A stretch of DNA of 64,000 nt from Malachius bipustulatus (Eukaryota > Arthropoda > Insecta > Coleoptera > Melyridae). The DNA is taken from the NCBI GenBank assembly GCA_910589415.1, contig OU342630.1:77496186-77560185 (forward strand), written 5' to 3'. Within the stretch, counting starts at the first letter, position 1. The number at the start of each line of letters is the position of its first letter. Below the pieces are notes generated by a model. The model did not search any database. It saw only the letters and a program-made list of their open reading frames with translations, and was not told the origin of the DNA. The translations under genes were made by a program, and so were the position numbers. Positions 23,501-34,559 of this stretch are shown one piece after another.

Positions 23501-24087
23501 CATAGAGATAGAATAGAGAGGAGACGACATGACGTGACACCAATGGGATCAGGTCCGCCATATTGATACCACTTTTATGTCAAACTTATGTTACGACATA
23601 AGTGAACACTTTTTATTGAATTTCATTTGATTTAAGGACTGTCTTTAAGATTTTTGGTGTTAAATTGAAAAGCCAAAGATGGTTTCTTGTGCAGTTCGTA
23701 CCTGCTGTAGTAGAGACTGCGTTGATAAAAGAAAATCCTCCGAAATAACATTCCAAAGGTAAGTGTCAACAATATACAGGACCGTGCCTATTTGCATAGT
23801 ACACTAAAAATCTAAAATTGAAAATGACCATATGATTATTTGCCGGATATTTTATATTCTTATATTGACTTGAAAAACACAAAAGTCTGCAATATCTATC
23901 TGAAGACGTGTTAAAAATATGTATGAAATGTAAGAAACATTTTTATTTATGAAAATTTTGCAAATTAAAATTAAGTCTGACCCTGTCGAGACGCCATATT
24001 GTTACTCCTATAAGCTCCACCCAGTGATGCCGTTTTTTAATGTAATATTAGGTGATCATAGCGGCTCTTCTCTATTCTATCTCTATG
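23501..24087 (+). mobile_element. P-superfamily-like non-autonomous element, 587 bp, with a THAP exon
   Basis: Terminal inverted repeats CATAGAGATAGAATAGAGAG (left) and its complement at the right end are identical over 19 bases and begin CA/end TG. The 8-bp target duplication and an internal THAP-domain start exon together point to the P-element superfamily, whose transposases carry an N-terminal THAP zinc finger; hAT elements share the duplication length but not the THAP exon. Only the first coding exon remains, so it is a deletion derivative. It lies inside the Harbinger element, and is therefore younger. Confidence 0.75.
23679..23758 (+). pseudogene. First exon of a THAP-domain (P-like) transposase
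   Basis: An ATG at 23679 opens MVSCAVRTCCSSRDCV and ends EITFQR, followed directly by the splice donor GTAAGT at 23759. The pattern MV.C....C then ITFQR matches the start of the C2CH THAP zinc finger (first two zinc ligands and the ISFHR-like strand), and an intron at this place is common in THAP genes. No exon supplying the remaining C-x2-H ligands is found before the element ends at 24087, so the domain is incomplete. THAP fingers bind the element ends in P transposase. Confidence 0.65.
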
Positions 24088-24169
24088 GAAATGACACACG
24101 AGCAAACATTCTAATTATTATATTCTCAATAAATTGGCAATTATCAACCCATTCTTGAATCAAATAAAT

Positions 24170-24490
24170 CTGGCTGCAATAGAAGCTCTTGAGGAAGCTG
24201 AATTGAACGCAGTAGAGGAACAGCGACAAGTATCATGGATTCCTCAACCCTATTGAGCAGTTGAGCGAGTCGAAATTTAGGAAACTTTTTCGATTAAATA
24301 AAAATATGACCGAGGAGCTGGTTACTCTGGTGGAACCTTACGTCTTACCCTCCAGTAGAGTATCTGCACTCGATTTGGATTTTGGAATGTGTGATCCAGA
24401 AGTAAATCATCCTGAAACTGCAGTACTAAACAGGATAAATCCAGAATTGGAAGCTGGTAGAAGAATCCAACGCCAAGTCATATAAAGAAC
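24170..24490 (+). pseudogene. HARBI1-like (PIF-Harbinger) transposase remnant
   Basis: An acidic leader (AIEALEEAELNAVEEQRQ) is followed, after a one-base frame change near 24245, by NPIEQLSESKFRKLFRLNKN and MTEELVTLVEPYVLPSS, the N-terminal helical region preceding the nuclease in HARBI1-type transposases. Near 24375 the sequence jumps to an apparent C-terminal tail (NPELEAGRRIQRQVI) that ends at 24485. The entire DDE nuclease core is absent, so this is an internal deletion product. The convergent Myb-like gene next to it supports the family assignment. Confidence 0.65.
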
Positions 24491-24575
24491 CATTTCGCAG
24501 TTTGAAATTTATTAAATAAAAAACATTTCTTAAATTTTTTTCTTCAGTAGTAAATGTAATTGTACATATCAATTA

Positions 24576-24778
24576 TTATTTATTGGCTAAATAATCGCAA
24601 AGACATTTTAGGGAGTTGCTGATTTCCTGCTTAACCTTAATATCTTGCTCCATCAGCTTGAGGTGGTTCGAAAAATACTCTTTCATTACTTTCAACTGCT
24701 CCTTGTTTTGCTGATGGGCCAAGTTTTCAGTTGCGGCTAGAGCATGCTGCAGTCTCTGTTTTTTTTTTTTTGCTTGGC
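24576..24778 (-). pseudogene. C-terminal end of Harbinger Myb/SANT-like accessory protein
   Basis: The minus strand reads a basic run (RQAKKKK), then QRLQHALAATENLAHQQN, KEQLKVMKEYFSNHLKLMEQ, IKVKQEISNSLKCLCDYLAN and a stop at 24576-24578. This coiled-coil-like tail is typical of the second protein of PIF-Harbinger elements, which helps the transposase enter the nucleus and bind DNA. The Myb/SANT domain itself is missing; upstream in frame there is a stop just before the basic run. A second partial copy is at 23128-23266. Confidence 0.6.
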
Positions 24779-24797
24779 GTTTTTATGTTAGGTCCAG

Positions 24798-24955
24798 TGA
24801 CAGTTTCGTATGACGACGGGTGAAAAATACGTTTTTCGTATACGAAACTAAAGTCCAGAATAGCTCTCCAGGAGAGCTCTCCAGGAGAGCTATTCTGGAC
24901 TTAAGTTTCGTATACGAAAAACCTATTTTTCACCCGTCGTCATACGAAACTGTCA
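24798..24955. repeat. Perfect palindrome of two abutting Harbinger TIRs
   Basis: The right TIR of the Harbinger element (24798-24869) is followed immediately by an inverted TIR (about 24882-24955), the outer part of a second copy: TGACAGTTTCGTATGACGAC on one side, its complement on the other, meeting at CTCTCCAGGAGAGCTCTCCA. The extra GGAGAGCTCTCC between the arms marks the junction. Confidence 0.8.
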
Positions 24956-24959
24956 AGGT

Positions 24960-25985
24960 GCCGTTACACGGATATGGATCAAGGACATTATTCTTATTCG
25001 AGTCCTATGATTTTGATAGTACTCGTACCTGAAACAGCATTATTGAGTTTTCTGTCATTGCATAAAAATTAAAGTACACTTTCTTGATGAGATATTTTCT
25101 AGTACACGCATCTTCATATTTTCTGAGCTCTAGCATTGAGCTTAATTGAAAATTTTCAAGTAACTGATTTAGTTCAAATTAAAAAATATCATTTAAAAAT
25201 TCTTCTTATCTAATCAATTAGGCAATAATATAATAAACATAAACATAATAAGTAATTAATATTAATTAATAATTTATAAATGTATAATAACAGGGGTAGG
25301 GCATTTTTGTATTTGTGTATCTTTCATCTCTTTGCATTTAAATTTCCAATATAAGTGGTCGAACTTGACCTGTTTGTATTGAACCAATAAAGTAGTTACA
25401 TATTTTAAATAATCTTAAATGCACGGAAAATATAATTTCATTCATGATTTCATTAATAATTTTGTAATTTTTTTATTGTCATTTATTATTAATATTAATT
25501 GTAATCGTTTATATTTATGTAACAATAATTACCTTAACCTTCACCTTTTGCATGTTAATATAATTTAATTCAACAGATATTAACATTTTATTTTTCACAA
25601 CGAATTAACCAATTTTCCTCTTCCGTTTTTTAAAGAAAATTGCACGTCATTCTCAAAAAGTCAGCTATACGTGAAGCTTTGGATTTATCAAAATTATAAT
25701 TTAAAATGTTTCTAAAGCAACATTAACAAACATTATCAAAATAAAGCAAATTTTGTTGGGATATTAGAAATCACTCTTGCCATTGTGTTAAATTAATAGT
25801 TCAAAAAATAGGTTGATCACTCATTGAAGGAAAGATCACAAATTGTGAATTTTTGACAATACTTTTTCGAAAATGGAGTTAGACGACCAGTGGTAAGATA
25901 CAACTCACTTGAGTGCTGTTACCTTTTTTTCATCCTTTGTACCAATATGTACATTGGGTCTTAACAAGACATCCTTATTATCAAC
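24960..25985. other. A+T-rich spacer
   Basis: Very A/T-rich, repeated TAATTAATA words, no gene or hairpin recognised. Confidence 0.45.
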
Positions 25986-26052
25986 TATATTATTATTCTT
26001 GTATTGGTTTTTAGGTTCTCAGGCTTACTTTTGTAGTTATTAATAAATAGTT

Positions 26053-26084
26053 GACGTTTCGGGATTGATTAATCCCTTGATCAC
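26053..26084 (-). ncRNA. Hammerhead-like motif (mirror copy in left arm)
   Basis: Exact inverted copy of the motif at 27472-27503: GTGATCA, an A, a strong GGGATT/AATCCC helix and GAAACGTC. See that entry. Confidence 0.3.
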
Positions 26085-26485
26085 ATATTTAATTAATAAA
26101 ATAGATACAATAAAAATTATTTTAGTAAAATGAAAATATAAAAGTATGACATTTACAAGTCAAAATCTAAAAATGGCATATCGTTTGAAACAATGTTTAT
26201 TTTACATACTTAATTGTTCTTTTACTATTATTGTTTTTTTTTTTTTTTTTTTTTTGTTGAGTTGGTGTTTGTATGTGTATATTGTTTAAAATAACTGTGA
26301 ATGATAATATTGTTTGGGAAGTGGTGTTATTTTATGAATCGTTGGGAGTAAACTTCAGGTTAACTTTTATTGTTTTTTATTATTATTTTTATTTATTTTT
26401 AATAAATAATATTTATTGTTGTATTTGTGTGTGTCTGGAAGAGGGTTGTTTTGATATTATGGTTTGATATATTTGGGAAAGGTTT

Positions 26486-27052
26486 TTGATTTCTGTTCTA
26501 TCATTAATACCTACTATTTTTTTCATTCTGTATGTGGATCATTTCAAGGATAGTTCTTTTGTACGTATAAGAATTCACAGCTACTATAATAAACAAACTA
26601 ACACCACACACAACACAAACAATAACACACAACTAACCCAAAAAAGCTACATATCTATGCCATACATACCTCAATTATCAGAAAAAATAAAAAAAATCTT
26701 CAAAGAAACAAATATCAAAATTGCCCATAAAAGCTTAAACCAAATCCAAAACTTACACACAAAATTAAAAAGTAATATTCCTTTACAAAAAAAGACCCAT
26801 ATAGTATACAAAATCCCATGTAACAACTGTGAAGGAAAATACATAGGACAAACACTACAACACCTACAACAAAGAATTAACGGTCACAAATACTCAAAAA
26901 ATGCAATCACCGCACTAAATAGACACAAATATGACACAGGACACGAATTTAAATACGACAACACAGAAATCATAGACACAGAACGCAACACGTACAAAAG
27001 AACTATCCTTGAAATGATCCACATACAGAATGAAAAAAATAGTAGGTATTAA
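26486..27052 (+). pseudogene. Penelope-like GIY-YIG endonuclease domain, 188-aa open frame
   Basis: The frame stays open for 188 codons. Residues up to about 27 are encoded by the inverted left arm and are not original protein. From about residue 28 the sequence is element-derived: a Q/N/T-rich linker, then ISMPYIPQLSEKIKKIFKE and HKSLNQIQNLHTKLK, the region that precedes the nuclease in Penelope proteins, then the GIY-YIG core HIVYKIPCNNCEGKYIGQT with the CxxC insertion typical of these elements, the catalytic-arginine region LQQRINGHK, NRHKYDTGHEF, and ERNTYKRTILEMIHI containing the glutamate. In intact elements this domain nicks target DNA to prime reverse transcription. It is intact as a domain but has no RT attached. 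Confidence 0.85.
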
Positions 27053-27471
27053 TGATAGAACAGAAATCAAAAACCTTTCCCAAATATATCAAACCATAAT
27101 ATCAAAACAACCCTCTTCCAGACACACACAAATACAACAATAAATATTATTTATTAAAAATAAATAAAAATAATAATAAAAAACAATAAAAGTTAACCTG
27201 AAGTTTACTCCCAACGATTCATAAAATAACACCACTTCCCAAACAATATTATCATTCACAGTTATTTTAAACAATATACACATACAAACACCAACTCAAC
27301 AAAAAAAAAAAAAAAAAAAAAACAATAATAGTAAAAGAACAATTAAGTATGTAAAATAAACATTGTTTCAAACGATATGCCATTTTTAGATTTTGACTTG
27401 TAAATGTCATACTTTTATATTTTCATTTTACTAAAATAATTTTTATTGTATCTATTTTATTAATTAAATAT

Positions 27472-27503
27472 GTGATCAAGGGATTAATCAATCCCGAAAC
27501 GTC
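27472..27503 (+). ncRNA. Hammerhead-like motif at Penelope-like 3' end
   Basis: GTGATCA (27472-27478) stands where the CTGATGA core should be, followed by A, a perfect 6-bp helix GGGATT-AATC-AATCCC, then GAAACGTC. Positions 3 and 8 are exchanged (C to G, G to C), which keeps the 3-8 base pair of the hammerhead core. Helix I is weak (AAATA with TATTT, separated by unpaired bases). A ribozyme is possible but unproven. Confidence 0.3.
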
Positions 27504-27651
27504 AACTATTTATTAATAACTACAAAAGTAAGCCTGAGAACCTAAAAACCAATACAAGAATAATAATATAATTCATCTATAACGGCAATTGGTTCAATAT
27601 TTACAATTTTCTAATTTATTATCAACGATTCAACTTTTCTTTGCATAATCA

Positions 27652-28468
27652 TTCCCGGATGACTGACCATACCTCTGTACATAGGACATTTCCTAATAAT
27701 ACAATTAGCTCAGTCATTATGTATTTTTAACCTAGGAAAAATTTCTTTGTCGATCTTTATTGTTATACCTGTTAGGGTGGAGGACCCTGGTAGTCCAAAT
27801 TCAAAATAGCTACCCTACCATTTTCAATTATATGAACTTTTATTTTCTTGACTAACTCATCCATTTCCTATTTTTTGGGTAAAGTGAAAGAAACTAAGCT
27901 TGTAGAAAATACAGCTTTTTCTCTGTACTACGATCAAATTTTTTTTAATTAAACCTGAAAAAATCGGGAAAGTTATTTGACAGATACGGTTTGCTGGTGG
28001 GGGGGTCCCGCTAAGGTGATAACCGGCCATATCTTAGGCACTATTTGTTGTAGAGCCTCAAAATAAAAAAATTAAGAATAAATGACCATAACAAATTAAT
28101 GAAAATAATTTAAAATCGCCGCGTTTCCTGATATACGAAGAGTTGACACCTCTGCTACTTCGCTGTATTAACGGGGGCAGCCTGTATATTATTAGATATA
28201 TTGTTTAATTGGCGGGCTGATGCGCACCTCGTATCTGGTTGCGATTTTGAATTTAGACGACCAGTGATTCCCCTAACGAGCAAAACAAGAAAAATCGACA
28301 ACGGAATTTTGCTTATTTCAGGTCGATTTGTTAACATTAATAACAATATACGTCAAAATCTTTTACACTAATAATAGGCAACAATTGATTTCATTAACAT
28401 AGAAAACTATTTTGTATTCTTAGGCAATGTCGCATGTACCTACAGAGGTATGGTCAGCCACCCGGTAT
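27652..28468. mobile_element. Degenerate fold-back element
   Basis: Left words GGATGACTGACCATACCTCT, GTCGATCTTTATTGTT and AGTCCAAATTCAAAATAGC are matched, in reverse-complement order, by the right side AGAGGTATGGTCAGCCACC, AACAAGAAAAATCGAC and GATTTTGAATTTAGACGAC. Arms are about 80 per cent alike by eye. It begins right after the Penelope palindrome. Non-coding. Confidence 0.6.
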
Positions 28469-28469
28469 G

Positions 28470-30060
28470 TTATATTTCTTGAAAGTTAACTGATTAGTTT
28501 ACATTTTATATAACATCCATTATTATGGCACCACTAGAAACTGTAACAGCAAAATAATTTATTCATTTTATACATATTTCCTGTGACGAGAACAGAAATC
28601 CTTATGCTTTTCGGTTATATATCTTTGTTTATCTTCATGGTTGATCTTTATACCATTAATTTGTTATAGTATCTACTGATGAATAGCTCGAAGTGCTATT
28701 TATATTTCAGTCCTATGATTACTTGCCTTTCGTATCTTTAATCTGATAAGATCTCACTTTCACGTTCCTGACTAGGTCTATCCTCTATCCAAAGTGACTT
28801 TGGAAAAATTAGCAGAATTATACGCACGAAGGATCGAATGAGTACACAACGTTGTTAGCATTATAAATTTTATACAAATAATAAAATAAATTTTTATTTT
28901 CTCAATGAATGTCAGTAGATAGTAAACATAATGATGATAGTCACAATCGTTGAGTAGTATACCAACAATAGTTCATTAAAACTGATTGGTAATTAATGAA
29001 ACGTCATTTTATATCATTTTAATAAAATTTAAAAAATTATATAAAGGTTCTTATGTTTTATTTTCCATCGTATGTTTAAAGTTAACAACAATCCTAATAA
29101 CCTTTCCATTTATTCCTGATAATATTTCAATATACTACTTATCCTATTTTTAACGGTTTTCCCAATAAGTCACTTTGCAAACTATTTTCTTTTCTTTCCC
29201 ATTGCAAACTTACTTCCCATGAAAAATTTTCCTTGGGTACCTACTTGGTTACATTTTGTTCAAACCTGAGACAAAATGCACCAAAATATGTAAAAACACA
29301 ACCATATCTGAATTTAGATAAAATATTCAAAGCATGCATAGCTTGCATATAATACGCTCTCCGGTTATGCTTATGACTATCAAATTCGACACGAATCTCA
29401 TATATTATACATCAGGCAATATTACAATAGCCTAGTCGTTGCATTGCATGACCGTTACTTACACGTACTCGGTACTATTTGATTACTTGACATTCGAACG
29501 GAAAAAAATTGTAGGTTTCAAAGAATCCCAACATGACCTACCACTGAGAATTGAACCATAAAATTGTTATTTATTGCGTCATAAATATATGCAACAGCAA
29601 CCAATGAATTAATGGAATTGAGAACGGGGAGATAATAAAATAAATGTATTTATTGCCTTTTGGAAAATTCGACTATGGAGTAGAATATTATGTTAAATTC
29701 CAAACATTAAAATTATTTATTTTAATTTAATTTCTATAAGCAAAGTGAATATTTATGATTATGATTAATAAGCAATTTTTTTCTCTATAGACTTTTAATT
29801 ATCGGGAAAATTCTGCAGTTAATTAAAAATATTACTTCGTTATTTTGACGGAGACACCCTGTATATTATTACATTTTCAGATTGTCTGAGAAAATCCAAT
29901 AAGAATGATTTTTACAGTTGCAGTTTAAAGAGTCCAGGGTGATGAAAACTCGTGGAAAATATGAATGACACGTTATACTTAGCGGTGAAAAAGAAGAAAA
30001 TATCTGCTCTCCATTTTGTTCTAGCTACTCTGGTTTCCTAAGTGCTAAAAATTTCCCTCG
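28470..30060. other. A+T-rich spacer
   Basis: No gene seen. An isolated ACACCCTGTATATTATTA word at 29860 looks like the end of a TACAGGGTGT-type MITE whose partner end I cannot find. Confidence 0.4.
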
Positions 30061-30089
30061 GACATTTTAAAAAATTATGAAGCAGCAAT

Positions 30090-30325
30090 TATCTGATGTG
30101 CAGAATATCTTTACCCTCTAAGACGTCATCCAGAAGGACAATTCAAAGAATTACACCGCAGCGTTTTACAGAAAAAGAACCATTTATTCCTGCTAGTGTA
30201 GTAAAGGACCTACCTAACTATGGTATGATGCCGGAACTCGATTTACGCCGTAAAGTACACCGTAGAAGCAAACCCTACTATCAGTATACGTCGTCTTGCG
30301 AGACAATTTAGCTGGGTGTCCCAGC
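30090..30325 (+). pseudogene. Possible transposase N-terminal fragment (helix-turn-helix)
   Basis: One frame near 30240-30312 reads AVKYTVEANPTISIRRLARQ, resembling the first helix-turn-helix of Tc1/mariner-related insect transposases (NPTxSxRxLA). An adjoining frame upstream reads EPFIPASVVKDLPNYG. Nothing of a DDE domain follows. The resemblance is short and could be chance. Confidence 0.3.
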
Positions 30326-33300
30326 TCATTCGAGTTAGTTTTTGTGGGCCAAAAGATGGATTTTTTCTTCCTTTTTTCTTACAAAATTAAATACAGGATC
30401 ACAATGCCCAAAAAAAAGAGACGTTTTTATACAAGTTTAGTTATTTTTTAAGCTTACCAAATCTTCGATTATGGCATAAAATCCCACAGCATATAACGCG
30501 ATCATACATTACAATATATTGTACCCATGTCAGATTTGCTGACGTCATACTTTGCATACATATTATCGTCATACCTACATTATAAGTTAGGTACATTCTT
30601 CATCATAATAAGATTTTAGTTATAATAGATACACAATAAGTTCGTAATATGTACGCATTATTATGATAGTTTAGTTTATAGTAGGTAGTGCTAGTAATAA
30701 GAAATATCTAAATGTTCATTCACTTTCCCTTCCTTGTAACTTGTAATAATTATTGTTATTTTTATTTCATTTAGTGTACCTCATCAAGTAGTACCAGTAC
30801 CAATACCAGTGACAGTACTAGTACTAGTACTAGTACTACTAAGAGTACAAATTGCGACATGTCATCACAACAAAATTACTATTCTCTATGATGTAAAAGC
30901 ACGTGCTCGTGTTCTCTGTTATTAAATACCGGACCACATACTGTGCTCCAAAATCAAATTATTCCCTGCAAACAAAAGAACTGACCATTTAGATAATAAC
31001 GGGTTCCTTACAACAATAATAATACCCTATTCAATATTGGATACATTTTCACAATAATTCAGTTCAACCTTTCCATTACACGGCTTGTCTTACACTTATC
31101 TAATCTGAACGCAATAATACAAGTTATTTCAAATGTTTCAACCGCAATGTTGATTAAATATTTGAATTGGAATTTATTAACAATGATTTATTATTATAAA
31201 TTATTGTAAAAATCTCTGCCGGATCGAATGTTTACATTGACTATATTAATTTTGTTGCGTTTAGAAACCCATATACCTACCTATAAGAGGTAGTAAGTTA
31301 AGTCCAATTTAATTGATTATTATTTATTTGTTTATTAATAGTGTTTAATATCAGCGAAGATTTATGAACCGTCAACATAACGAGCAGCTATGAATGTCAA
31401 ATAAACAGAAACACTTACACTGGATATCGTCCAATAATTTTTGACATTCACGACGCCCCTTATGTTTAATTTGAATATTATGGTTGTACATGAAATGTAG
31501 TCTTGTGCGTGTATCTGAAAGAAACTCAAGCCTAGTTTTGAACATTGAATATAATTCAACCCCTTTTAGGTCACTAATTGAGTATTAAAAGAATTTGTCA
31601 TCCAAGAATTTAAATCTGAAAGAATTTTTATAATTCTGGCGGAGCAGCATTTACATAAATGATAAATTTAAGGATTTGAATAAATCTACATAAAAAAATT
31701 GCTAAATACAACAACAAAGAAATTAATATCTAGTCATATATACCTAGTATAACTTATAATGCGATGGAGGTGAATAAAAAGACTCATATAAGCACTTATA
31801 ATAATACCAGCTATATTATTGATTCTGGATAATTATTGGTAAGTCATTGAGATACTCTTTTCATATCTCACATCTCAAACCTTCTAAATTGTCCCATAAA
31901 TTTTAATAATGTAAGACATCTTAATATTTATGTAATACCGCTATTATCATTCTTATTAGTCTTAGGTAATCGTTATTGCTATTTAACAATTAAAAATGAT
32001 TCAGAATTAGTGTTGCTTTCAGTTATCGCACCTGATCGTTTATTGTAATGGGAGATCATTGAAACAATGGGAGAACGTTATTTAAAAGAAGATGATAGAC
32101 TATACCTACAAGAGTTCATTCTTAGAAATCAAGAGTCATATCCATTTTAACACCCACATCATATTGGCGCCCCGAGATATTTAACCTATTGTTGTAATAA
32201 TTATGTAAAATTGTGTAAGAAACCTTCTTTAAAACTACATTGTTCAATTATCTTTATTACTATCTCGGGACAAAGAAAATATTTCACTAGCTCACCGAGT
32301 CTTCAAATGCAGCGAGCGAAAGTGAAATAAACTATTATTACATCCATAGTTTATGAATAAAATCTTAAGTTCATTCATTTATTGAAGATTTAACAAAATA
32401 ATTAAACCCATCTTATAAAACTTTTTACAGTGTTACAGTGGCAGTTGATATTTTGCATAATTTTTTCGTAAAATCTGTAATTGTTTTTTATACATATATT
32501 TATGATAAAAATTAAGAAGTAAACAAACACCTAGGATTATTATTGCTTGAATAAATTATTTTAAAAAGGTAACGACATACCCAGATCTCCGCCAGTGGAT
32601 TAAAATTTTTTGTTGGGAGTATCAAATCATGTACTTCAATTAGTGCAACAACTGTCAAAATTTTCGATTTATTCGGATCAGCCAGTTTGTAAATATTGAA
32701 AAAAAAACAGTAAATTATTCGAAGAACTTTAACACCCTCTATTTTGAAAACTAAAGTTCCAACGACTCATGTCTACAGGAAATTTTGATATTTTTATAAT
32801 TTTTCTTTTTCCTTAAAGTTAAAAAAATTACCCTCTACTTTCAAGATTTTAAAGAGTGATTTAGTACATCTGCTTTTTCAGCTGTTGCCTACCAAAAGTG
32901 CCAAAGCCACGATGATCCCCACACTTCATAGTCGCTGCATGTCCCCAATACAGGTAGGGTACATGCGCACAGAAACTTTCAACTTTTATAAAATAACGAA
33001 GGTCTATTATAAATAGCAGTCGGGAGTTTTTCATTATCATTTTCTTCATTATCGAAACCCATCAAGTACGAGTATATTAACGATTTTATAGCCAAAATAA
33101 CATTTGAGGAATATTTCGAATTTGCGGTTTTTTATAAAGAAAAACACTGGGCTTACCACTGAATTTCAGACTAAAATTTTGTGTAGTAGAGAGCTGGTGA
33201 ATCCAGTGATGTGCCCAGATTATTTCTTAACTATCGCTAAATTGAGCCCTTGAAATTTATTATAATTTGTCTACAAACGTTAATTCCTGATTATGTTTCC

Positions 33301-33590
33301 ATAAAATTTAGTATAGTGCCGTTTTGAGAGATGGTGAATCCAGTGACGTGCACAGATTTTTTCAATAAATATCTTTAATATGAAATCCGACTTCAAAAGA
33401 TATGATAGGGAATAAATTAATAATAAATTACGCCCATAACTTATATACAATGTTTCCAGTCCTAATTATTTTAATATTACACAATTAATGATCTCCACTG
33501 ATTGCTGTTTTCTGGAGAGCGTCTAGGAATTTAAGGATCTTAATCTGACCTTTGATACCCAGTTCTCCTGCAACTATCACCTACCATTAG
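30326..33590. other. A+T-rich spacer with microsatellites and a short direct repeat
   Basis: A degenerate AGTACT/CAGTAC microsatellite lies at 30786-30847. GTGAATCCAGTGA[T/C]GTGC[C/A]CAGATT occurs twice (about 33197 and 33337), suggesting a local duplication of about 140 bp. No gene recognised. Confidence 0.4.
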
Positions 33591-33682
33591 CGATTATGAA
33601 ACCATTATTCACGAGATGATGATAATGCCACGAGCTTTAGCGAGTGGCATTGTCATCATCTAGTGAATAATGGCCATAATCG
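33591..33682. repeat. Stable 92-bp hairpin
   Basis: CGATTATG..ACCATTATTCAC[G]AGATGATGATAATGCCAC is complementary to GTGGCATTGTCATCATCTAGTGAATAATGGCCATAATCG, with a loop of about a dozen bases. About 40-bp arms with only a few mismatches. The size and near-perfect pairing resemble a pre-miRNA-like or MITE hairpin, but nothing identifies which. Confidence 0.7.
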
Positions 33683-33714
33683 TGAATGTAATACTATGCT
33701 TTTTCTACTCTTTT

Positions 33715-34557
33715 ATACAGAGGGTATTTACTGTAAGGTTGGCCAAACTTCACAGGCTGATTCTTCAGCCTAAAATAAACAAAAATTTCTCATTAACGTG
33801 TGTGCGAAAATGCACCGTTTTTGAGATACAGGGTGTCAAAGAAATATTCTTTTTCCAGTTTTTTGACGATATCTCGGAGACCATAATATGAGATACGATA
33901 CAATGTTCAGCTCTTATATCCACACCATGTGCTTACTGATCCCCTTATTTTCGCCGTAAAATAAAGGTTTTAAAAAAATTCAGTGGCGTAGACTTCGGGT
34001 ATTTTGAGGGTTTCGACCCTCTTATTTCTACGCCACTGGAATAAATGCAATTTTGAGCAGCGGCTTCGAACCGTCCGTGTTTTCAATACCAAAAAGGTAG
34101 TCTTGGTTAACGGCTCTAAAATTAACCGTTTCCGATAAAAATGGCATTTTATGAGAGAAAACAAGACTTTTTTATTGATTTTTCAGCAGCATTGTGGAAA
34201 AATGAAAGTAAGTACTTACTTAAGTGAAAACTTATTCCTGTAATTAATGCTTTCTCTCAATAAAATGACATTTTTCTCGGAAACGGTTCACTTTAGAGCC
34301 ATTAACCAAGAGTACCTTTTTGGTGTAGAAAACATGGCCAGCAAAGGCGCTGCTTAAAATCGCATTTATTCCAGTGACGTGGAAATTACGGTGACAAAAC
34401 CCTCAAAATAGCCTAAATTTACGCCACTGAATTTTTTAAAAACCTGTATTTTACGGCGAGCATTTCCGGACACACGGTAATGGGAAATTTCTTGTTTATT
34501 TTAATCTGAAGAATCAGCGTATGAAGTTTTGCCAACGTTACAGTAAACACGCTGTAT
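33715..34557. mobile_element. Fold-back element (ATACAG...TTTACTGTAA termini) with CAGTGGCG inner words
   Basis: Outer arms ATACAGAGGGTATTTACTGT and the complement of ACAGTAAACACGCTGTAT pair, continuing through GGTTGGCnAAACTTC, GATTCTTCAG and AATAAACAA. Inner arms include TTCAGTGGCGTA, GAGCAGCGnCTTCGAACC-like and TTAACCGTTTCCGA words with complements; the apex is near 34205. The CAGTGGCG/CGCCACTG words also occur alone near 34030 and 34376, so a second MITE may be nested. Non-coding. Confidence 0.65.
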
Positions 34558-34559
34558 AT

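Larger units (their letters stand above)
23493..24095. repeat. 8-bp target-site duplication flanking the P-like element
   Basis: GAAATGAC occurs at 23493-23500 and 24088-24095, immediately outside the CATAG...CTATG ends. An 8-bp duplication is the hallmark of P and hAT superfamily insertion. Confidence 0.85.
23281..24869. mobile_element. PIF-Harbinger element, internally deleted, with a nested P-like insertion
   Basis: The left end GGAGAGCTACTCTGGACTTA (23281) and right end ending AGTCCAGAATAGCTCTCC (24869) are terminal inverted repeats that extend inward through TTCGTATACGAAA and CACCCGTCGTCATACGAAAC. Inside are remains of both genes typical of PIF-Harbinger: a HARBI1-like transposase piece (plus strand, 24170-24490) and the second, Myb/SANT-like gene (minus strand, 24576-24778), convergently arranged. 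Net of the 595-bp inserted P-like unit the element is about 1 kb, so most of the transposase has been deleted. It is non-autonomous. Confidence 0.75.
25986..27570. mobile_element. Palindromic Penelope-like element (two 3' ends in inverted orientation)
   Basis: Arms 25986-26566 and 26990-27570 (581 bp each) are inverted copies without a difference that I could see; every left position x pairs with 53556 minus x, and even the homopolymer runs (22 T at 26233-26254; 22 A at 27301-27322) agree. The 423-bp unpaired centre plus the right arm form the 3' part of a Penelope-like element on the plus strand, with its GIY-YIG endonuclease, and the left arm is the same 3' end inverted. The distal part of each arm carries GGGATTAATCAATCCCGAAA, like Penelope pseudo-LTR ends. 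Reverse transcriptase is absent (5' truncation). Confidence 0.85.

Noticed and set aside
26273..26467. 64-codon frame present identically on both strands (also 27089-27283)
   Set aside because: It is the same stretch of Penelope-like 3' UTR read in the two palindrome arms; composition is hydrophobic low-complexity.
30786..30847. AGTACT-rich repeat considered as an operator or CRISPR-like array
   Set aside because: Irregular microsatellite without spacers; a CRISPR array is not expected in animal DNA.
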